Part shown: piece after piece, positions 37,041-44,639 of the stretch | How the letters are laid out: each line of letters begins with the position of its first letter | Position numbering within the stretch: the stretch's first letter is position 1 | NCBI RefSeq assembly: GCF_020537505.1 | Contig: NZ_JAJBMO010000003.1 | Coordinates: 190,507 to 254,506 of the forward strand | Direction: 5' to 3' | Source: Blautia glucerasea | Lineage (GTDB): Bacteria > Bacillota > Clostridia > Lachnospirales > Lachnospiraceae | Length of the DNA stretch: 64,000 nucleotides | Notes under the pieces: model-generated | Told to the model about the DNA's origin: nothing | The model's input: the letters and a program-made list of their open reading frames with translations, nothing else | Database searches by the model: none | Translations under genes and position numbers: made by a program

Positions 37041-37403
37041 ATGAGAATGTACCAAGACACCAGACGGCTTGACTTCCACGCATTAGGCCGGGAGATCAAG
37101 CGCAAGAGAGAGGCGAAAGGCTGGACACAGGAATACCTTGCACAGCTCGTAGACCGTACCCCTCGTTCCATCATGTATTTTGAGAACCGGGGCCAGCATC
37201 CAAGCCTGAACACCTTTTACCAAATCGTCACCCTGTTGGATATTTCCGTAGACCAGTTCTTTTATCCTGACAGGCAGAACGGCGAAAGCGACTGCCGCCA
37301 GCATATTGACAGGCTGCTCAATACAATGGACGAAAAGGAATTGACGGTCATGGAGGCCACAGCAGAGGGACTACAAAAAGCCAGAGAAACGGAGGTCAAG
37401 TAA
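37041..37403 (+). CDS. XRE family HTH regulator
   Basis: The 120-residue protein is the only clear plus-strand gene in the ICE backbone. It has a helix-turn-helix near residues 14-66 (LGREIKRKREAKGWTQEYLAQLVDRTPRSI, HPSLNTFYQIVTLLDISVDQFF) and a C-terminal helical tail (CRQHIDRLLNTMDEKELTVMEA). TAGGGGTGAT lies before ATG 37041; ATG 37047 is an alternative. It is convergent with the relaxase gene and separates cargo from the transfer module. It may be the element repressor. Confidence 0.9.
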   Translation: MRMYQDTRRLDFHALGREIKRKREAKGWTQEYLAQLVDRTPRSIMYFENRGQHPSLNTFYQIVTLLDISVDQFFYPDRQNGESDCRQHIDRLLNTMDEKELTVMEATAEGLQKARETEVK

Positions 37404-37464
37404 AAAGGGCCTTCGTTTTTCTCGTTTTTAGGGGGCTTTTCGGGGGTGCCGCTAAATGGCAAGC

Positions 37465-37545
37465 AATTCGGGTGTGGCCACACTCCGAAATTTTTGCAGG
37501 GCGCAGGGCCCGCAAAAATGCTTGTTGGGGAGCTCCCCAAACCCG
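37465..37545. other. Candidate origin of transfer (oriT) beside the relaxase gene
   Basis: Dense dyads lie just after the relaxase stop. GTGTGGCCACAC (37472-37483, perfect 12-bp palindrome) sits inside a longer TTCGG..CCGAA dyad. TTTTTGC (37491-37497) pairs with GCAAAAA (37512-37518). TTGGGGAGCTCCCCAA (37525-37540) is a perfect 16-bp palindrome. OriT sites of MobP-type elements often adjoin the relaxase and have such structure. No nick site is recognised with certainty. Confidence 0.45.
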
Positions 37546-37549
37546 CTGT

Positions 37550-37574
37550 ACTTCGGGACAAATTGTCCCAAAGT
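37550..37574. repeat. ICE palindrome copy 3
   Basis: ACTTC-GGGACA-AAT-TGTCCC-AAAGT, between the candidate oriT and the relaxase stop codon. Confidence 0.93.
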
Positions 37575-37608
37575 CCCGGTGCGTTGCACCGTAGTCTGCG
37601 GCCCGTCA

Positions 37609-39015
37609 CTATCGTTCCTGGGCCTTATTTTCACGCTCGTCTGTTATGCCGAGCAGATGATCAATGTTCGCTTTTATTGCCACGGCCTCCCGCATTTGCC
37701 GCTGGGCATCCCGGTATTCTGCATAAAGCTCTTTCTTTTGTCCCGCCAGCTCACGGCGGGATTTTTTTAGTGCTTCAATCTTAGGGAGCTTTGCGCCGTT
37801 CAGTATGGTGTTCATGGTATCCTTTGCCGCCCGGTAAGTGGCAAGCTCCACTTCATGCTGGGCCAGATACTTTTTGCTGTACCGCGCAGCCTTGTACCCA
37901 TCGAACACCGGGCGGGTCTTGGCATAGTCCACCGTGGCAGCCATCAGCTCCGAGGTTTTGGAAAGGGCCTCCTCCGTTGTGCGGAGCTCGTCAGACAGCT
38001 TGTGAAAGTGATCCACAGCAGCCTCGGTGCGGGCCGTCAGTGCCGCATAGTCTGTCAGATGATGCTCCTGCAAATACTGGAGCGCGGCGGCCATTTGTTT
38101 TAGGTTGTAGACCTTGGCCCATCGTTCATAGGCCGGGCCCTTGCCTTGGGCCATACGCTCTTGAATGTCGATGATGAGATTAACTCGCCGTGGCGGAACC
38201 GTGGGCTCCTCTGGTAGTTCAGGGAGTGGACGTTCCCCGGCAATTACCGCCTTGATGTCCTCCGGGTCAAATCCGGCTCCCAGTGTAGAAGCCCGGAGCC
38301 GGGTCGGTTTTTCCTGTCCGGGCGCAAGGAATGAGATGACACCGCCGCGCCCCTGTTTTACGGCAAAGCCGGACTCCTCCATGAGACGAAGAAAGTCGGC
38401 AAAGTCCGTGGGCTTTTTCTCCAAAGCGGCGAGAACAGCCAGCCGCACCCGCTGCTTGGCAGAGGGCGGCTTTTTCCCGATCCACTGGCCATAGTGAAGA
38501 AAGCGGCCCTTGCTGTGCTGGCGCGGATTTTGAATGACAGACAATTCATGTTCGATGCACACGCGGTCAGAGAGCCGCCGCAGGGCAAAGGACGAACCAA
38601 TAAAATTATGAAATTTCCGGGAGCGGTCAAAGGCCGTTGCATTAAAATAAATGTGATTGTGGATATGGGCCTTGTCGGTATGCGTACAGACAAAGAATTG
38701 ATGCTTTCCCTTTGTCCAGCGCATCGCAGTTTCATAACCGATACGGTTTGCTTCTTCCGCCGTAACCTCCCCGGGCAGAAACGCCTGCCGGATCTGAAAG
38801 AACAGTGCCCCGCGAGATACGGCCCGGCCTGTCTCTGCAAGGTATTGACTTTTTACCAGAAGAAACTCGGCGGGAGCCGTGTTCAGATCGCAGAGATAGG
38901 AAGATACGGCTCCCAGCTTTTCCGGGTTCAGACCATAGGTGAAACGATCCTCCATCGTTTGAATTGCACTTTTTCCCGCCGCTGTTTTATAAGGGCGGAT
39001 GTAGGTGGTCGCCGT
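37609..39015 (-). CDS. Relaxase/mobilization nuclease (MOBP-type)
   Basis: The protein nicks oriT and pilots the transferred strand. The metal-binding histidine triad is visible in FVCTHTDKAHIHNHIYFNA near residue 110. The N-terminal candidate tyrosine lies in TYIRPYKTAAGK, and the C-terminal half is a long helical region (EALKKSRRELAGQKKELYAEYRDAQ). The start is unusual. GGAGGG is followed six bases later by ACG GCG ACC ACC TAC, where relatives would be expected to have ATG. The only other in-frame start is a TTG at 39036 without a ribosome site. I give the ACG (39015) as the likely initiation point. Confidence 0.9.
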   Translation of the reverse strand, partial: TATTYIRPYKTAAGKSAIQTMEDRFTYGLNPEKLGAVSSYLCDLNTAPAEFLLVKSQYLAETGRAVSRGALFFQIRQAFLPGEVTAEEANRIGYETAMRWTKGKHQFFVCTHTDKAHIHNHIYFNATAFDRSRKFHNFIGSSFALRRLSDRVCIEHELSVIQNPRQHSKGRFLHYGQWIGKKPPSAKQRVRLAVLAALEKKPTDFADFLRLMEESGFAVKQGRGGVISFLAPGQEKPTRLRASTLGAGFDPEDIKAVIAGERPLPELPEEPTVPPRRVNLIIDIQERMAQGKGPAYERWAKVYNLKQMAAALQYLQEHHLTDYAALTARTEAAVDHFHKLSDELRTTEEALSKTSELMAATVDYAKTRPVFDGYKAARYSKKYLAQHEVELATYRAAKDTMNTILNGAKLPKIEALKKSRRELAGQKKELYAEYRDAQRQMREAVAIKANIDHLLGITDERENKAQER

Positions 39016-39047
39016 AAAAATCCCTCCTTCCGGCAAACAGTATTTTT

Positions 39048-39072
39048 ACTTTGGGACACTTTGTCCCGAAGT
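39048..39072. repeat. ICE palindrome copy 4
   Basis: ACTTT-GGGACA-CTT-TGTCCC-GAAGT, between mobC and the relaxase ribosome site. Confidence 0.94.
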
Positions 39073-39113
39073 AGAAAAAGCCGGGGAGCGGTATCAACCA
39101 CTCCCCGGATGGG

Positions 39114-39461
39114 TCAGAGCTCTACCAGCGCGGAGAGCTGTTTCAAGAGATCAGACAGCGGCCCCCACAAAGCGGCATAGTCCCGCTGCAAGGCCGCGAG
39201 TTCTTCGGGATAAATCGCGCCGTAGGTGTTGGCTTGAATTGCCACTTGGTTCAGATTGTTGGAGCAGCGCCGCTGGAGCGAAACCAGCTCACGAACAGGC
39301 GAAAGGTCAACATGAAGCACATACCCACTCAGGGCCATTTTCCGCATATAGGCTCCCATATTACGGATGCCAGCCTCCGCCATACGTTCTTGAATCAGGG
39401 CCTGCTCCGCCTCCGACACCATCACATGAAGATGGATCGGACGGCGGCGCTTTTTTGTCAT
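39114..39461 (-). CDS. mobC: MobC-like relaxosome accessory protein
   Basis: The 115-residue protein has an N-terminal ribbon-helix-helix-like segment (RRPIHLHVMVSEAEQALIQERMAEAGIRNMGAYMRKMALSG) and a MobC motif LVSLQRRCSNNLNQVAIQANTYG. MobC proteins open oriT DNA and assist the relaxase. It starts inside the stop of the 54-codon gene upstream (ATGA overlap) and lies 42 bp before palindrome copy 4, then the relaxase. Confidence 0.92.
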   Translation of the reverse strand: MTKKRRRPIHLHVMVSEAEQALIQERMAEAGIRNMGAYMRKMALSGYVLHVDLSPVRELVSLQRRCSNNLNQVAIQANTYGAIYPEELAALQRDYAALWGPLSDLLKQLSALVEL

Positions 39462-39622
39462 CGCTCCTCACGCTCCCGGCTGCGGCAGGCGCGGGGCGGC
39501 TCCTTTACCTTATCCAGCGGCTTTTCCTGTTCGTCTGCCGGAACAGGGTGCGGCAAATGAAATTCACGGTGCAGGCGCAGCACCTCCAGTACAGACAATT
39601 CCTGTTCACGTTTCTTTTCCAT
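39458..39622 (-). CDS. 54-residue protein coupled to mobC
   Basis: A short gene starts at ATG 39622 after a strong GGAGG site and ends with TGA overlapping the mobC start (ATGA). The peptide reads MEKKREQELSVLEVLRLHREF and ends in a basic tail (RACRSREREER). It is highly charged and helical in its first half. No family is recognised. The ribosome site, tight coupling and position between two real genes argue that it is translated. It may be a relaxosome component. Confidence 0.65.
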   Translation of the reverse strand: MEKKREQELSVLEVLRLHREFHLPHPVPADEQEKPLDKVKEPPRACRSREREER

Positions 39623-39634
39623 ATACGCACCTCC

Positions 39635-40219
39635 TTATCTATCGCCACGGTCAGGCTGCCTCCGTTGGGGAGCCGGAGCCTCCGAGCCGCGATCTGCCTC
39701 CGCCAACTTTGCCGCATTTTTCATCTGCTCGGCAATCGGACGGGGCCTGTCGGGATTATCAGGCGCAGGACGCAGCTCATAGTCGGATGCCTGTTTTTCC
39801 GTTAGCGGGCGGGTATAGGTAAGATAGCCCCAAGCCAAGAACGAGCCATTTTCCACCGGGATGCGCTGATCGTAATTGAAAATTTCATCCGGCTTGTTAT
39901 AAGGCGGCTTCGGGAATGTCCCGATGTCCACAGGCCGCTGGGTCGAATAATACTTGTAAAGGCCGGGAGCCTCGGTCTGCCTGATCCCCACGTTATAAAT
40001 ACGCTGATAGTCCTGCACCCGGTCTGCAAAATCCTGTTCCATCGCGGTACGGTCATTTCCATAGTGACCCCATTCGTACTGCCGCTGGCCGTCCTTGTCA
40101 TCATAGCAGGCCCATGTGACATAGCGGGATGGCGCGGTGGGATGTTCGCCCAATGCAAATCCCCGCCCATTTTCCAGCATGACCGCCTTCAAAATAGCAT
40201 AGCCTTGATTTTTGTCCAT
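39635..40219 (-). CDS. Conserved ICE protein with IxEQM tail
   Basis: The 194-residue soluble protein (MDKNQGYAILKAVMLENGRG...) starts after GGGAGGTG. It contains a compact alpha/beta region with many aromatic residues (YVTWACYDDKDGQRQYEWGHYG, YKYYSTQRP, LAWGYLTYTRPLTE). Its C-terminus is low complexity: RPRPIAEQMKNAAKLAEADR, then Pro/Arg-rich sequence ending RGDR. A similar tail ends three other proteins of this element. I do not recognise a characterised family; it may belong to the DUF-type accessory proteins of Tn1549-like elements. Confidence 0.75.
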   Translation of the reverse strand: MDKNQGYAILKAVMLENGRGFALGEHPTAPSRYVTWACYDDKDGQRQYEWGHYGNDRTAMEQDFADRVQDYQRIYNVGIRQTEAPGLYKYYSTQRPVDIGTFPKPPYNKPDEIFNYDQRIPVENGSFLAWGYLTYTRPLTEKQASDYELRPAPDNPDRPRPIAEQMKNAAKLAEADRGSEAPAPQRRQPDRGDR

Positions 40220-40232
40220 AGTACACCTCCCA

Positions 40233-41192
40233 TCATCGAGACATTTCTTTGTTTTCTCTTTTCACAAACGGCTGGAGCTGATAGGGGCTTGTACCGTCCT
40301 CGGGCCGCAGAAAGTCTATCCGGGCCGCAGCACGGATGGCGTTCTGGTTAAGCTGCCGCTGCCATGCCCCTTGGCTGGGAGCCCACTTAAAGCCGTTGCT
40401 TTTCAGTTCCTGCCGCTGATCGGCATCGGGCTTTTCCTCGAAAATAAGCTGCAAACGGTTTTCAGCCTCGTTGATTTTGGCCTCGCCTCCGGGGAATGTC
40501 CAGCCAGCAAACTCGGAGCGGCTGCTCAGTTCCTCAATGCGTTGGCGCACACGGCGGATGTTGGCGTGGTTGTTGGAAAGCAGATAGGCGGGGTACGGCT
40601 TGCTTTTGTCCAAGTGCCATGACTGCGCCATATCTGCTTCGAGCTTTTCTGCCTGCTCCGGCGTAAGCTCCGGGCAGCCGTCCAGCGTTTTGTGTTTCCG
40701 AAAATACGCATTGACCGCCTTCATGGTGGCCTGCAGGGACTCCAGCCCCTCCAGCTTTTTTGTCAGTTTTTCCACAGCCAGATCATCGTCTGCGCTGATC
40801 CCACCCATTCCAACAGAGCGGATTTTATCAAGCAGCTTTGAAATCTCCGCATACTCTCCATAGTTGCGATCCCGGGCGTCGTTCTGCTTGTGCTTTTTTG
40901 CCACAGGAAAATTGCCGCCCCCAGAGATCAGAATAGAGGGCACCCGGGCATCAATCACATTGCGTTCATTCAGATTTTCAGCAAGTTTCCGGGCATAGCG
41001 ATCCACCAGTGTGTCAATCTTATCATGGTACATGGGATCGACACGCGCTTTCTGGCGTTCCGCCGCTGCATACGCTTCATCGACCATTGCCCGGTAGCCC
41101 GCCGTAGCGGAGCCCGGCTGATAGTCGGAAAAGCTGTTCATATCTTTTGCCCGCTTTGCGGCTTCTTCGTTGATCGGATAATATTTCGGCAT
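40233..41192 (-). CDS. Conserved ICE protein of unknown function
   Basis: From ATG 41192 (preceded by GAAGGAGATA) the protein has 319 residues. It begins MPKYYPINEEAAKRAKDMNSF, contains a long helical middle with a disordered SAKK/ARDRNYGEY stretch, and ends with a small domain having FKWAPSQGAWQRQLNQNA. That final motif occurs widely in accessory proteins of conjugative elements. Function is unknown. The longer frame from 41273 runs through palindrome copy 5 and is not supported. It is adjacent to the 194-residue gene in the same operon. Confidence 0.78.
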   Translation of the reverse strand: MPKYYPINEEAAKRAKDMNSFSDYQPGSATAGYRAMVDEAYAAAERQKARVDPMYHDKIDTLVDRYARKLAENLNERNVIDARVPSILISGGGNFPVAKKHKQNDARDRNYGEYAEISKLLDKIRSVGMGGISADDDLAVEKLTKKLEGLESLQATMKAVNAYFRKHKTLDGCPELTPEQAEKLEADMAQSWHLDKSKPYPAYLLSNNHANIRRVRQRIEELSSRSEFAGWTFPGGEAKINEAENRLQLIFEEKPDADQRQELKSNGFKWAPSQGAWQRQLNQNAIRAAARIDFLRPEDGTSPYQLQPFVKRENKEMSR

Positions 41193-41217
41193 AGTATCTC
41201 CTTCCACAAAAGCCGGA

Positions 41218-41242
41218 ACTTTGGGACAAATTGTCCCAAAGC
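41218..41242. repeat. ICE palindrome copy 5
   Basis: ACTTT-GGGACA-AAT-TGTCCC-AAAGC, 26 bp upstream of the gene at 41192. Confidence 0.93.
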
Positions 41243-41371
41243 CCCGGCAGCTAAAATGTTGACAGCATCTCACGGAAACAGGGGCGGACGTAGAAACATA
41301 CGCCTCCCGCAGAAAAGGGCCTTAAAAAGCCTTGTCACAGGCGGGTTTGGGGTGTCCTAATTGTCAACACA

Positions 41372-41725
41372 TCAGCCCCGCTTTTTTCGCATATATTCCC
41401 GCTGCTGTCTGCGGTGTGCCGCCTTTGCACAGGCCGCCGAACAATAGGTTTGCCGTCCATCAGGAGCCACGGCTCTGCCGCATACCGGGCAAGCCTTGAA
41501 ATTCGGCCTTGGCCCTTCTGCCAGCAGCGCAGCCTCCAGCGCCGGATCAAGGGGCAGAACTGCCTCGCGGAAGTAGCGGCAATAAGCCCCCGTCCAGCAT
41601 TTCCCAAACATATAGCACTCGCAATCCAGCGGCAGGCAGCCGCAGTCCCGGTCATAGTTGGCACACCATTTTGATACCAGCCTGCGAATTGCCGTTTTTT
41701 CTGTCCGGGTCAGTTCTCGGCCCAC
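41372..41725 (-). CDS. Cysteine-rich VLP domain protein
   Basis: The 117-residue protein starts at GTG 41725 after GGGAGGTG. It is cysteine rich: KWCANYDRDCGCLPLDCECYMFGKCWTGAYCRYF in the middle, which is the Cys_rich_VLP pattern, and a zinc-knuckle-like CPVCGRAVAPDGRQTYCSAACAKAAHRR near the end. It probably binds zinc and nucleic acid. It follows a second Cys-rich small gene by four bases. Such proteins are standard in Tn1549-like elements; their role is not known. Confidence 0.85.
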   Translation of the reverse strand: MGRELTRTEKTAIRRLVSKWCANYDRDCGCLPLDCECYMFGKCWTGAYCRYFREAVLPLDPALEAALLAEGPRPNFKACPVCGRAVAPDGRQTYCSAACAKAAHRRQQREYMRKKRG

Positions 41726-41729
41726 AGCA

Positions 41730-41873
41730 TCACCTCCCGTTGCCCGGTGGTTTGAGCTGCTCCCGGTAGCAGAACACGCAGCCGATCCCGCGCCAGTAAG
41801 GGCAGCCGTCACAACGGGAGCCCTTCGGCGGCAGGCTGGGCAGCACACCCTTAAAGTAGCTTTTTTCTTTCAT
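41730..41873 (-). CDS. 47-residue cysteine-rich protein
   Basis: A small gene begins at ATG 41873 after GAGGGA and ends TGA at 41732-41730. The peptide (MKEKSYFKGVLPSLPP, then RCDGCPYWRGIGCVFCYRE) has four cysteines spaced like a zinc ribbon. It lies immediately upstream of the Cys-rich VLP gene, whose ribosome site overlaps its end. It is too short for routine ORF calling, but start signal, composition and context support it. Confidence 0.7.
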   Translation of the reverse strand: MKEKSYFKGVLPSLPPKGSRCDGCPYWRGIGCVFCYREQLKPPGNGR

Positions 41874-41902
41874 AAATCCCTCATAGGGGTTGTTGGTAAA
41901 TC

Positions 41903-42652
41903 TCATTCATTATCCTCACTTTCGGTATCGTCCTCGTCCCAAGGCGGCCCATCGTCCTCGGGATCGTCATAATCAGCCAGTTCCTCGCTGTAATCCTCTT
42001 CGGGTACAGCAGCTTTTTCATGCTTCGGACGGTAAATTTTGAAGTACCAGCCTGCACCGCTGCCCAGAACAGCCACAGCCAAAATCAGCAGAAGCGTCCC
42101 GGTATTGCTTTTCTGCTGGGGCTCGGGTTCCGGCTCCTCCGCAGGTTCTGTTACCGGGGCGGGTTCAGGAGCCGTGCCAGCACACTCGGTCATGTTGACC
42201 GCGCAGACCTCGCAATCCGTATGGATGGCTCCGGGCGCACATTTTTCTGTGCAGGAGCAGGCCGGAAGTTCTCCGCCAGCGGCCTCCAGTGCAGCCAGCA
42301 GATCGGCTTCATCCACCATGTTCAAAAAGTAGGTGTGATACTGTTCGCCGTCCTCGTCCACAGGCTTGTCATAATCAATGACAATGTAAAAGGTGTTGCC
42401 GCCGCTGGTTTCCACCGTGATGAACTGTTTGTTGGTTGCGGCATCGTAGAGCAGATCGCGGGTCACAAGGTTTCCATCCTCCGAAAAGCCCTCGCCCGGG
42501 GTAATGGTAGGCGCTGGCTCCGGGGCCGGAGTTTCTTCCACAACAGGCGGTTCCTCATTCCCACTGTCCGAATAGGCGTAGGCTGGAATCGCAGAGCCGC
42601 ATAAAAGAACGGCGGAGCAAAGCCCCGCCGCCAACATACGAAAGTGTTTCAT
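41903..42652 (-). CDS. DUF4366/CD1107 family mobile element membrane protein
   Basis: The 249-residue protein has a signal peptide (residues 1-26, cleavage near AYA) and an extracellular domain with a Cys-rich patch (ACSCTEKCAPGAIHTDCEVC). A Pro/Glu-rich linker, one membrane helix near 190-207 (TLLLILAVAVLGSGAGWYF) and an acidic cytoplasmic tail follow. This is the CD1107/DUF4366 layout. It is likely an envelope component of the conjugation apparatus. It follows DUF4315 and the NlpC/P60 gene, as in related elements. Confidence 0.9.
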   Translation of the reverse strand: MKHFRMLAAGLCSAVLLCGSAIPAYAYSDSGNEEPPVVEETPAPEPAPTITPGEGFSEDGNLVTRDLLYDAATNKQFITVETSGGNTFYIVIDYDKPVDEDGEQYHTYFLNMVDEADLLAALEAAGGELPACSCTEKCAPGAIHTDCEVCAVNMTECAGTAPEPAPVTEPAEEPEPEPQQKSNTGTLLLILAVAVLGSGAGWYFKIYRPKHEKAAVPEEDYSEELADYDDPEDDGPPWDEDDTESEDNE

Positions 42653-42654
42653 AT

Positions 42655-42906
42655 TCAGTTTTCCTCCTTTTCTTCTTCGGACTTCGGGACACTTTGTCCC
42701 AAAGTACCTCCGTCCTTCAGCTTTTCAAACAGCAGCGGGAGCTCCGTAAGGGAAATGCTCATACCGCGCACAATGTCCACGATCTCGCTGTTTTCCGCCT
42801 CCAGCTTTTTCTGCTCCAGCTCCTTGAGCCGGGCCTGCTGTTCACTGATTTTGGCCTTGACCTTATCAATCTCGGCCTGAATTTTCATGCTTTTGGTAGT
42901 TGCCAT
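42655..42906 (-). CDS. DUF4315 family protein
   Basis: From ATG 42906 (GGAGG upstream) the protein has 83 residues: a coiled coil (MKIQAEIDKVKAKISEQQARLKELEQKKLEAENSEIV) then a short RGMSISLTELP segment typical of DUF4315. The last 20 residues (GGTLGQSVPKSEEEKEEN) are encoded by ICE palindrome copy 6 and look like an unstructured tail. It overlaps neither neighbour but lies 2 bp before the DUF4366 gene. Function is unknown. Confidence 0.88.
   Translation of the reverse strand: MATTKSMKIQAEIDKVKAKISEQQARLKELEQKKLEAENSEIVDIVRGMSISLTELPLLFEKLKDGGTLGQSVPKSEEEKEEN
42681..42705. repeat. ICE palindrome copy 6
   Basis: ACTTC-GGGACA-CTT-TGTCCC-AAAGT, inside the 3' end of the DUF4315 gene, encoding LGQSVPKS. 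Confidence 0.95.
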
Positions 42907-42920
42907 TTCAAAACCTCCTG

Positions 42921-44639
42921 TCACGGTAAACGCCCATAGGCGTAAAAATGAGATTGCCAGTAGCTTGTATTCAAATTTGCGTAGCCGATGGGATCTCCGC
43001 AATGCAGCATTTTTCCATCACCGACATAAATCCCGCAATGGCTCACGCCCGGCGTGTCATAGGTGCCTTTGAAGAACACCAGATCACCGGGTTTGGGAGA
43101 GCTGGTCGGCGTACAGATGTTATAGAGCCCCTGGGCTCCCAGCCTGCCCACATTCCAGCCGGAGTGATTGATAACCCACGAAACGTACCCCGAGCAATCA
43201 AAGGAAGTGGCGGGAGAACTGCCGCCCCACACATAGGGATAGCCGATGTATTTCTGCGCTTCGGCAAGCATCGCGGCAAAGGTTTCATCGTCCAGATATT
43301 CTCCGGGCACTTCGTAATCACCGGGTTTCCCGGTAATGTACTTGTTCACATAAGGAGAATCCGGGAACAGATCAGGGCGGTTCCCCAGCGTTGCCATATA
43401 GATGGCATATCGGGAAAGCTGATCCTCGCCCATAACGTACACAGGTACATGGGACAAATCAAAGTTTTCCAGCGTGACCGTACAGATGTAATAATCGTAA
43501 GGCACCTGATAGGTGTCCGTATGGGAGTTGCCGTCCTCGTCCGTCCATGTGTCGGTTTCTGTGCGATACCGGGTTTCCACCACCACATCCTCCGTGAGAA
43601 TGTACTGGCGGTCAAAGAGCATTTGCAGCGTTCCCTGTACCTCGCCTATTGTCCATTGTCCCTCATGGAGCGCACACAAAAGAGAAAGCAGCACATAGGG
43701 GTCATGTTCAATTTCATCCAGATCGAAGTGGTATTCGTCATAGTCATGGGTGCTTTCATAGGTGTCCAGATAATGCTGCAAATCATCTTCCAGCACACAA
43801 TAGGCGGCTTCGGCGGCCAGCATATCACGATCCTCGCAAGGATAGGTGCTGGCTCCTAATGCACCGGCCCCGGCGTTCCCCAGCATAAGCATGGTAGAGG
43901 AACAGGACTGCATAGCAAACAGGAGTAACACACAGAGCACCGCAATCACGGCACCTGCGGGATGACTTTTGACAAATTCCACTGCCCGGGCAGTCAGGCG
44001 TTCTGTGGCTGTGGCAGTTTTCCCAGCCGCAGCCGCGCTCTGCTTTGCAGCCTCCTTTGCCTGCTTGCGGTATTGCCTGCGGAGCCGTTGCTTCTGCCAG
44101 TAGCGGGTAAGGGCATTTTTCGTCAGCTCCGGGTGCTCCTGTGCGGTGGTGTGAAAATGGTAGTCCGCCGTGTACTTGGTATAGCGGGCCTCGGCCTTGC
44201 GTACCACTTTTGCCGGATGTTCCCGGACTTTACGGCGCACAAAGCGAGAGCCATGCCGTAGCGCGGTTTCTCCCACAAGCTCAGAACGGTGTGCGCCTTC
44301 CGTGCCGACATTTTCCTGTTCCACTTCAAAAATCTTGCCATGCACGAAGCTGTGAACGGAACCACTGGCAACACGGCCTATGCGTTTTACCGGGCCGGGC
44401 TTTTTCGGCGGCTTTTGCTTTTCCAGCTTCTCCCGGGCCTGTTCCAGTTTTTCGCCTTGGGACTCCATGCGGAGCTTTGCCGCCGCAGCCTGTTCCTGCT
44501 GGCTCTTTTTGCGGAACTTGGACTTCGGGACACTTTGTCCCGAAGTGTCGGAAGCCTCCGGCCCGGGCTGTTCCCCGTCAGGGGCGTGGGCGGTCTGCGA
44601 CCAAGCCTCCTCCTTGGTCTTATTCGTTTTTCGTTTCAT
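42921..44639 (-). CDS. Conjugation-associated NlpC/P60 cell-wall hydrolase (CD1108-like)
   Basis: The 572-residue protein has a disordered basic N-terminus (residues 1-200, with KPPKKPGPVKRIGRVASG), one membrane helix near 222-240 (AGAVIAVLCVLLLFAMQSC) and a middle region with YDEYHFDLDEIEHDPYVLLSLLCALH. The C-terminal NlpC/P60 domain from about 455 has the catalytic Cys in FDCSGYVSWVINHSG and His in GVSHCGIYVGDG. It should open peptidoglycan for the transfer channel. Residues near 35 (SGQSVPKS) are encoded by palindrome copy 7. It overlaps the VirB4 gene by 20 bp. Confidence 0.93.
   Translation of the reverse strand: MKRKTNKTKEEAWSQTAHAPDGEQPGPEASDTSGQSVPKSKFRKKSQQEQAAAAKLRMESQGEKLEQAREKLEKQKPPKKPGPVKRIGRVASGSVHSFVHGKIFEVEQENVGTEGAHRSELVGETALRHGSRFVRRKVREHPAKVVRKAEARYTKYTADYHFHTTAQEHPELTKNALTRYWQKQRLRRQYRKQAKEAAKQSAAAAGKTATATERLTARAVEFVKSHPAGAVIAVLCVLLLFAMQSCSSTMLMLGNAGAGALGASTYPCEDRDMLAAEAAYCVLEDDLQHYLDTYESTHDYDEYHFDLDEIEHDPYVLLSLLCALHEGQWTIGEVQGTLQMLFDRQYILTEDVVVETRYRTETDTWTDEDGNSHTDTYQVPYDYYICTVTLENFDLSHVPVYVMGEDQLSRYAIYMATLGNRPDLFPDSPYVNKYITGKPGDYEVPGEYLDDETFAAMLAEAQKYIGYPYVWGGSSPATSFDCSGYVSWVINHSGWNVGRLGAQGLYNICTPTSSPKPGDLVFFKGTYDTPGVSHCGIYVGDGKMLHCGDPIGYANLNTSYWQSHFYAYGRLP
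44522..44546. repeat. ICE palindrome copy 7 (perfect consensus)
   Basis: ACTTC-GGGACA-CTT-TGTCCC-GAAGT, with 11-bp arms fully complementary, inside the N-terminal coding region of the NlpC/P60 gene. Confidence 0.97.
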
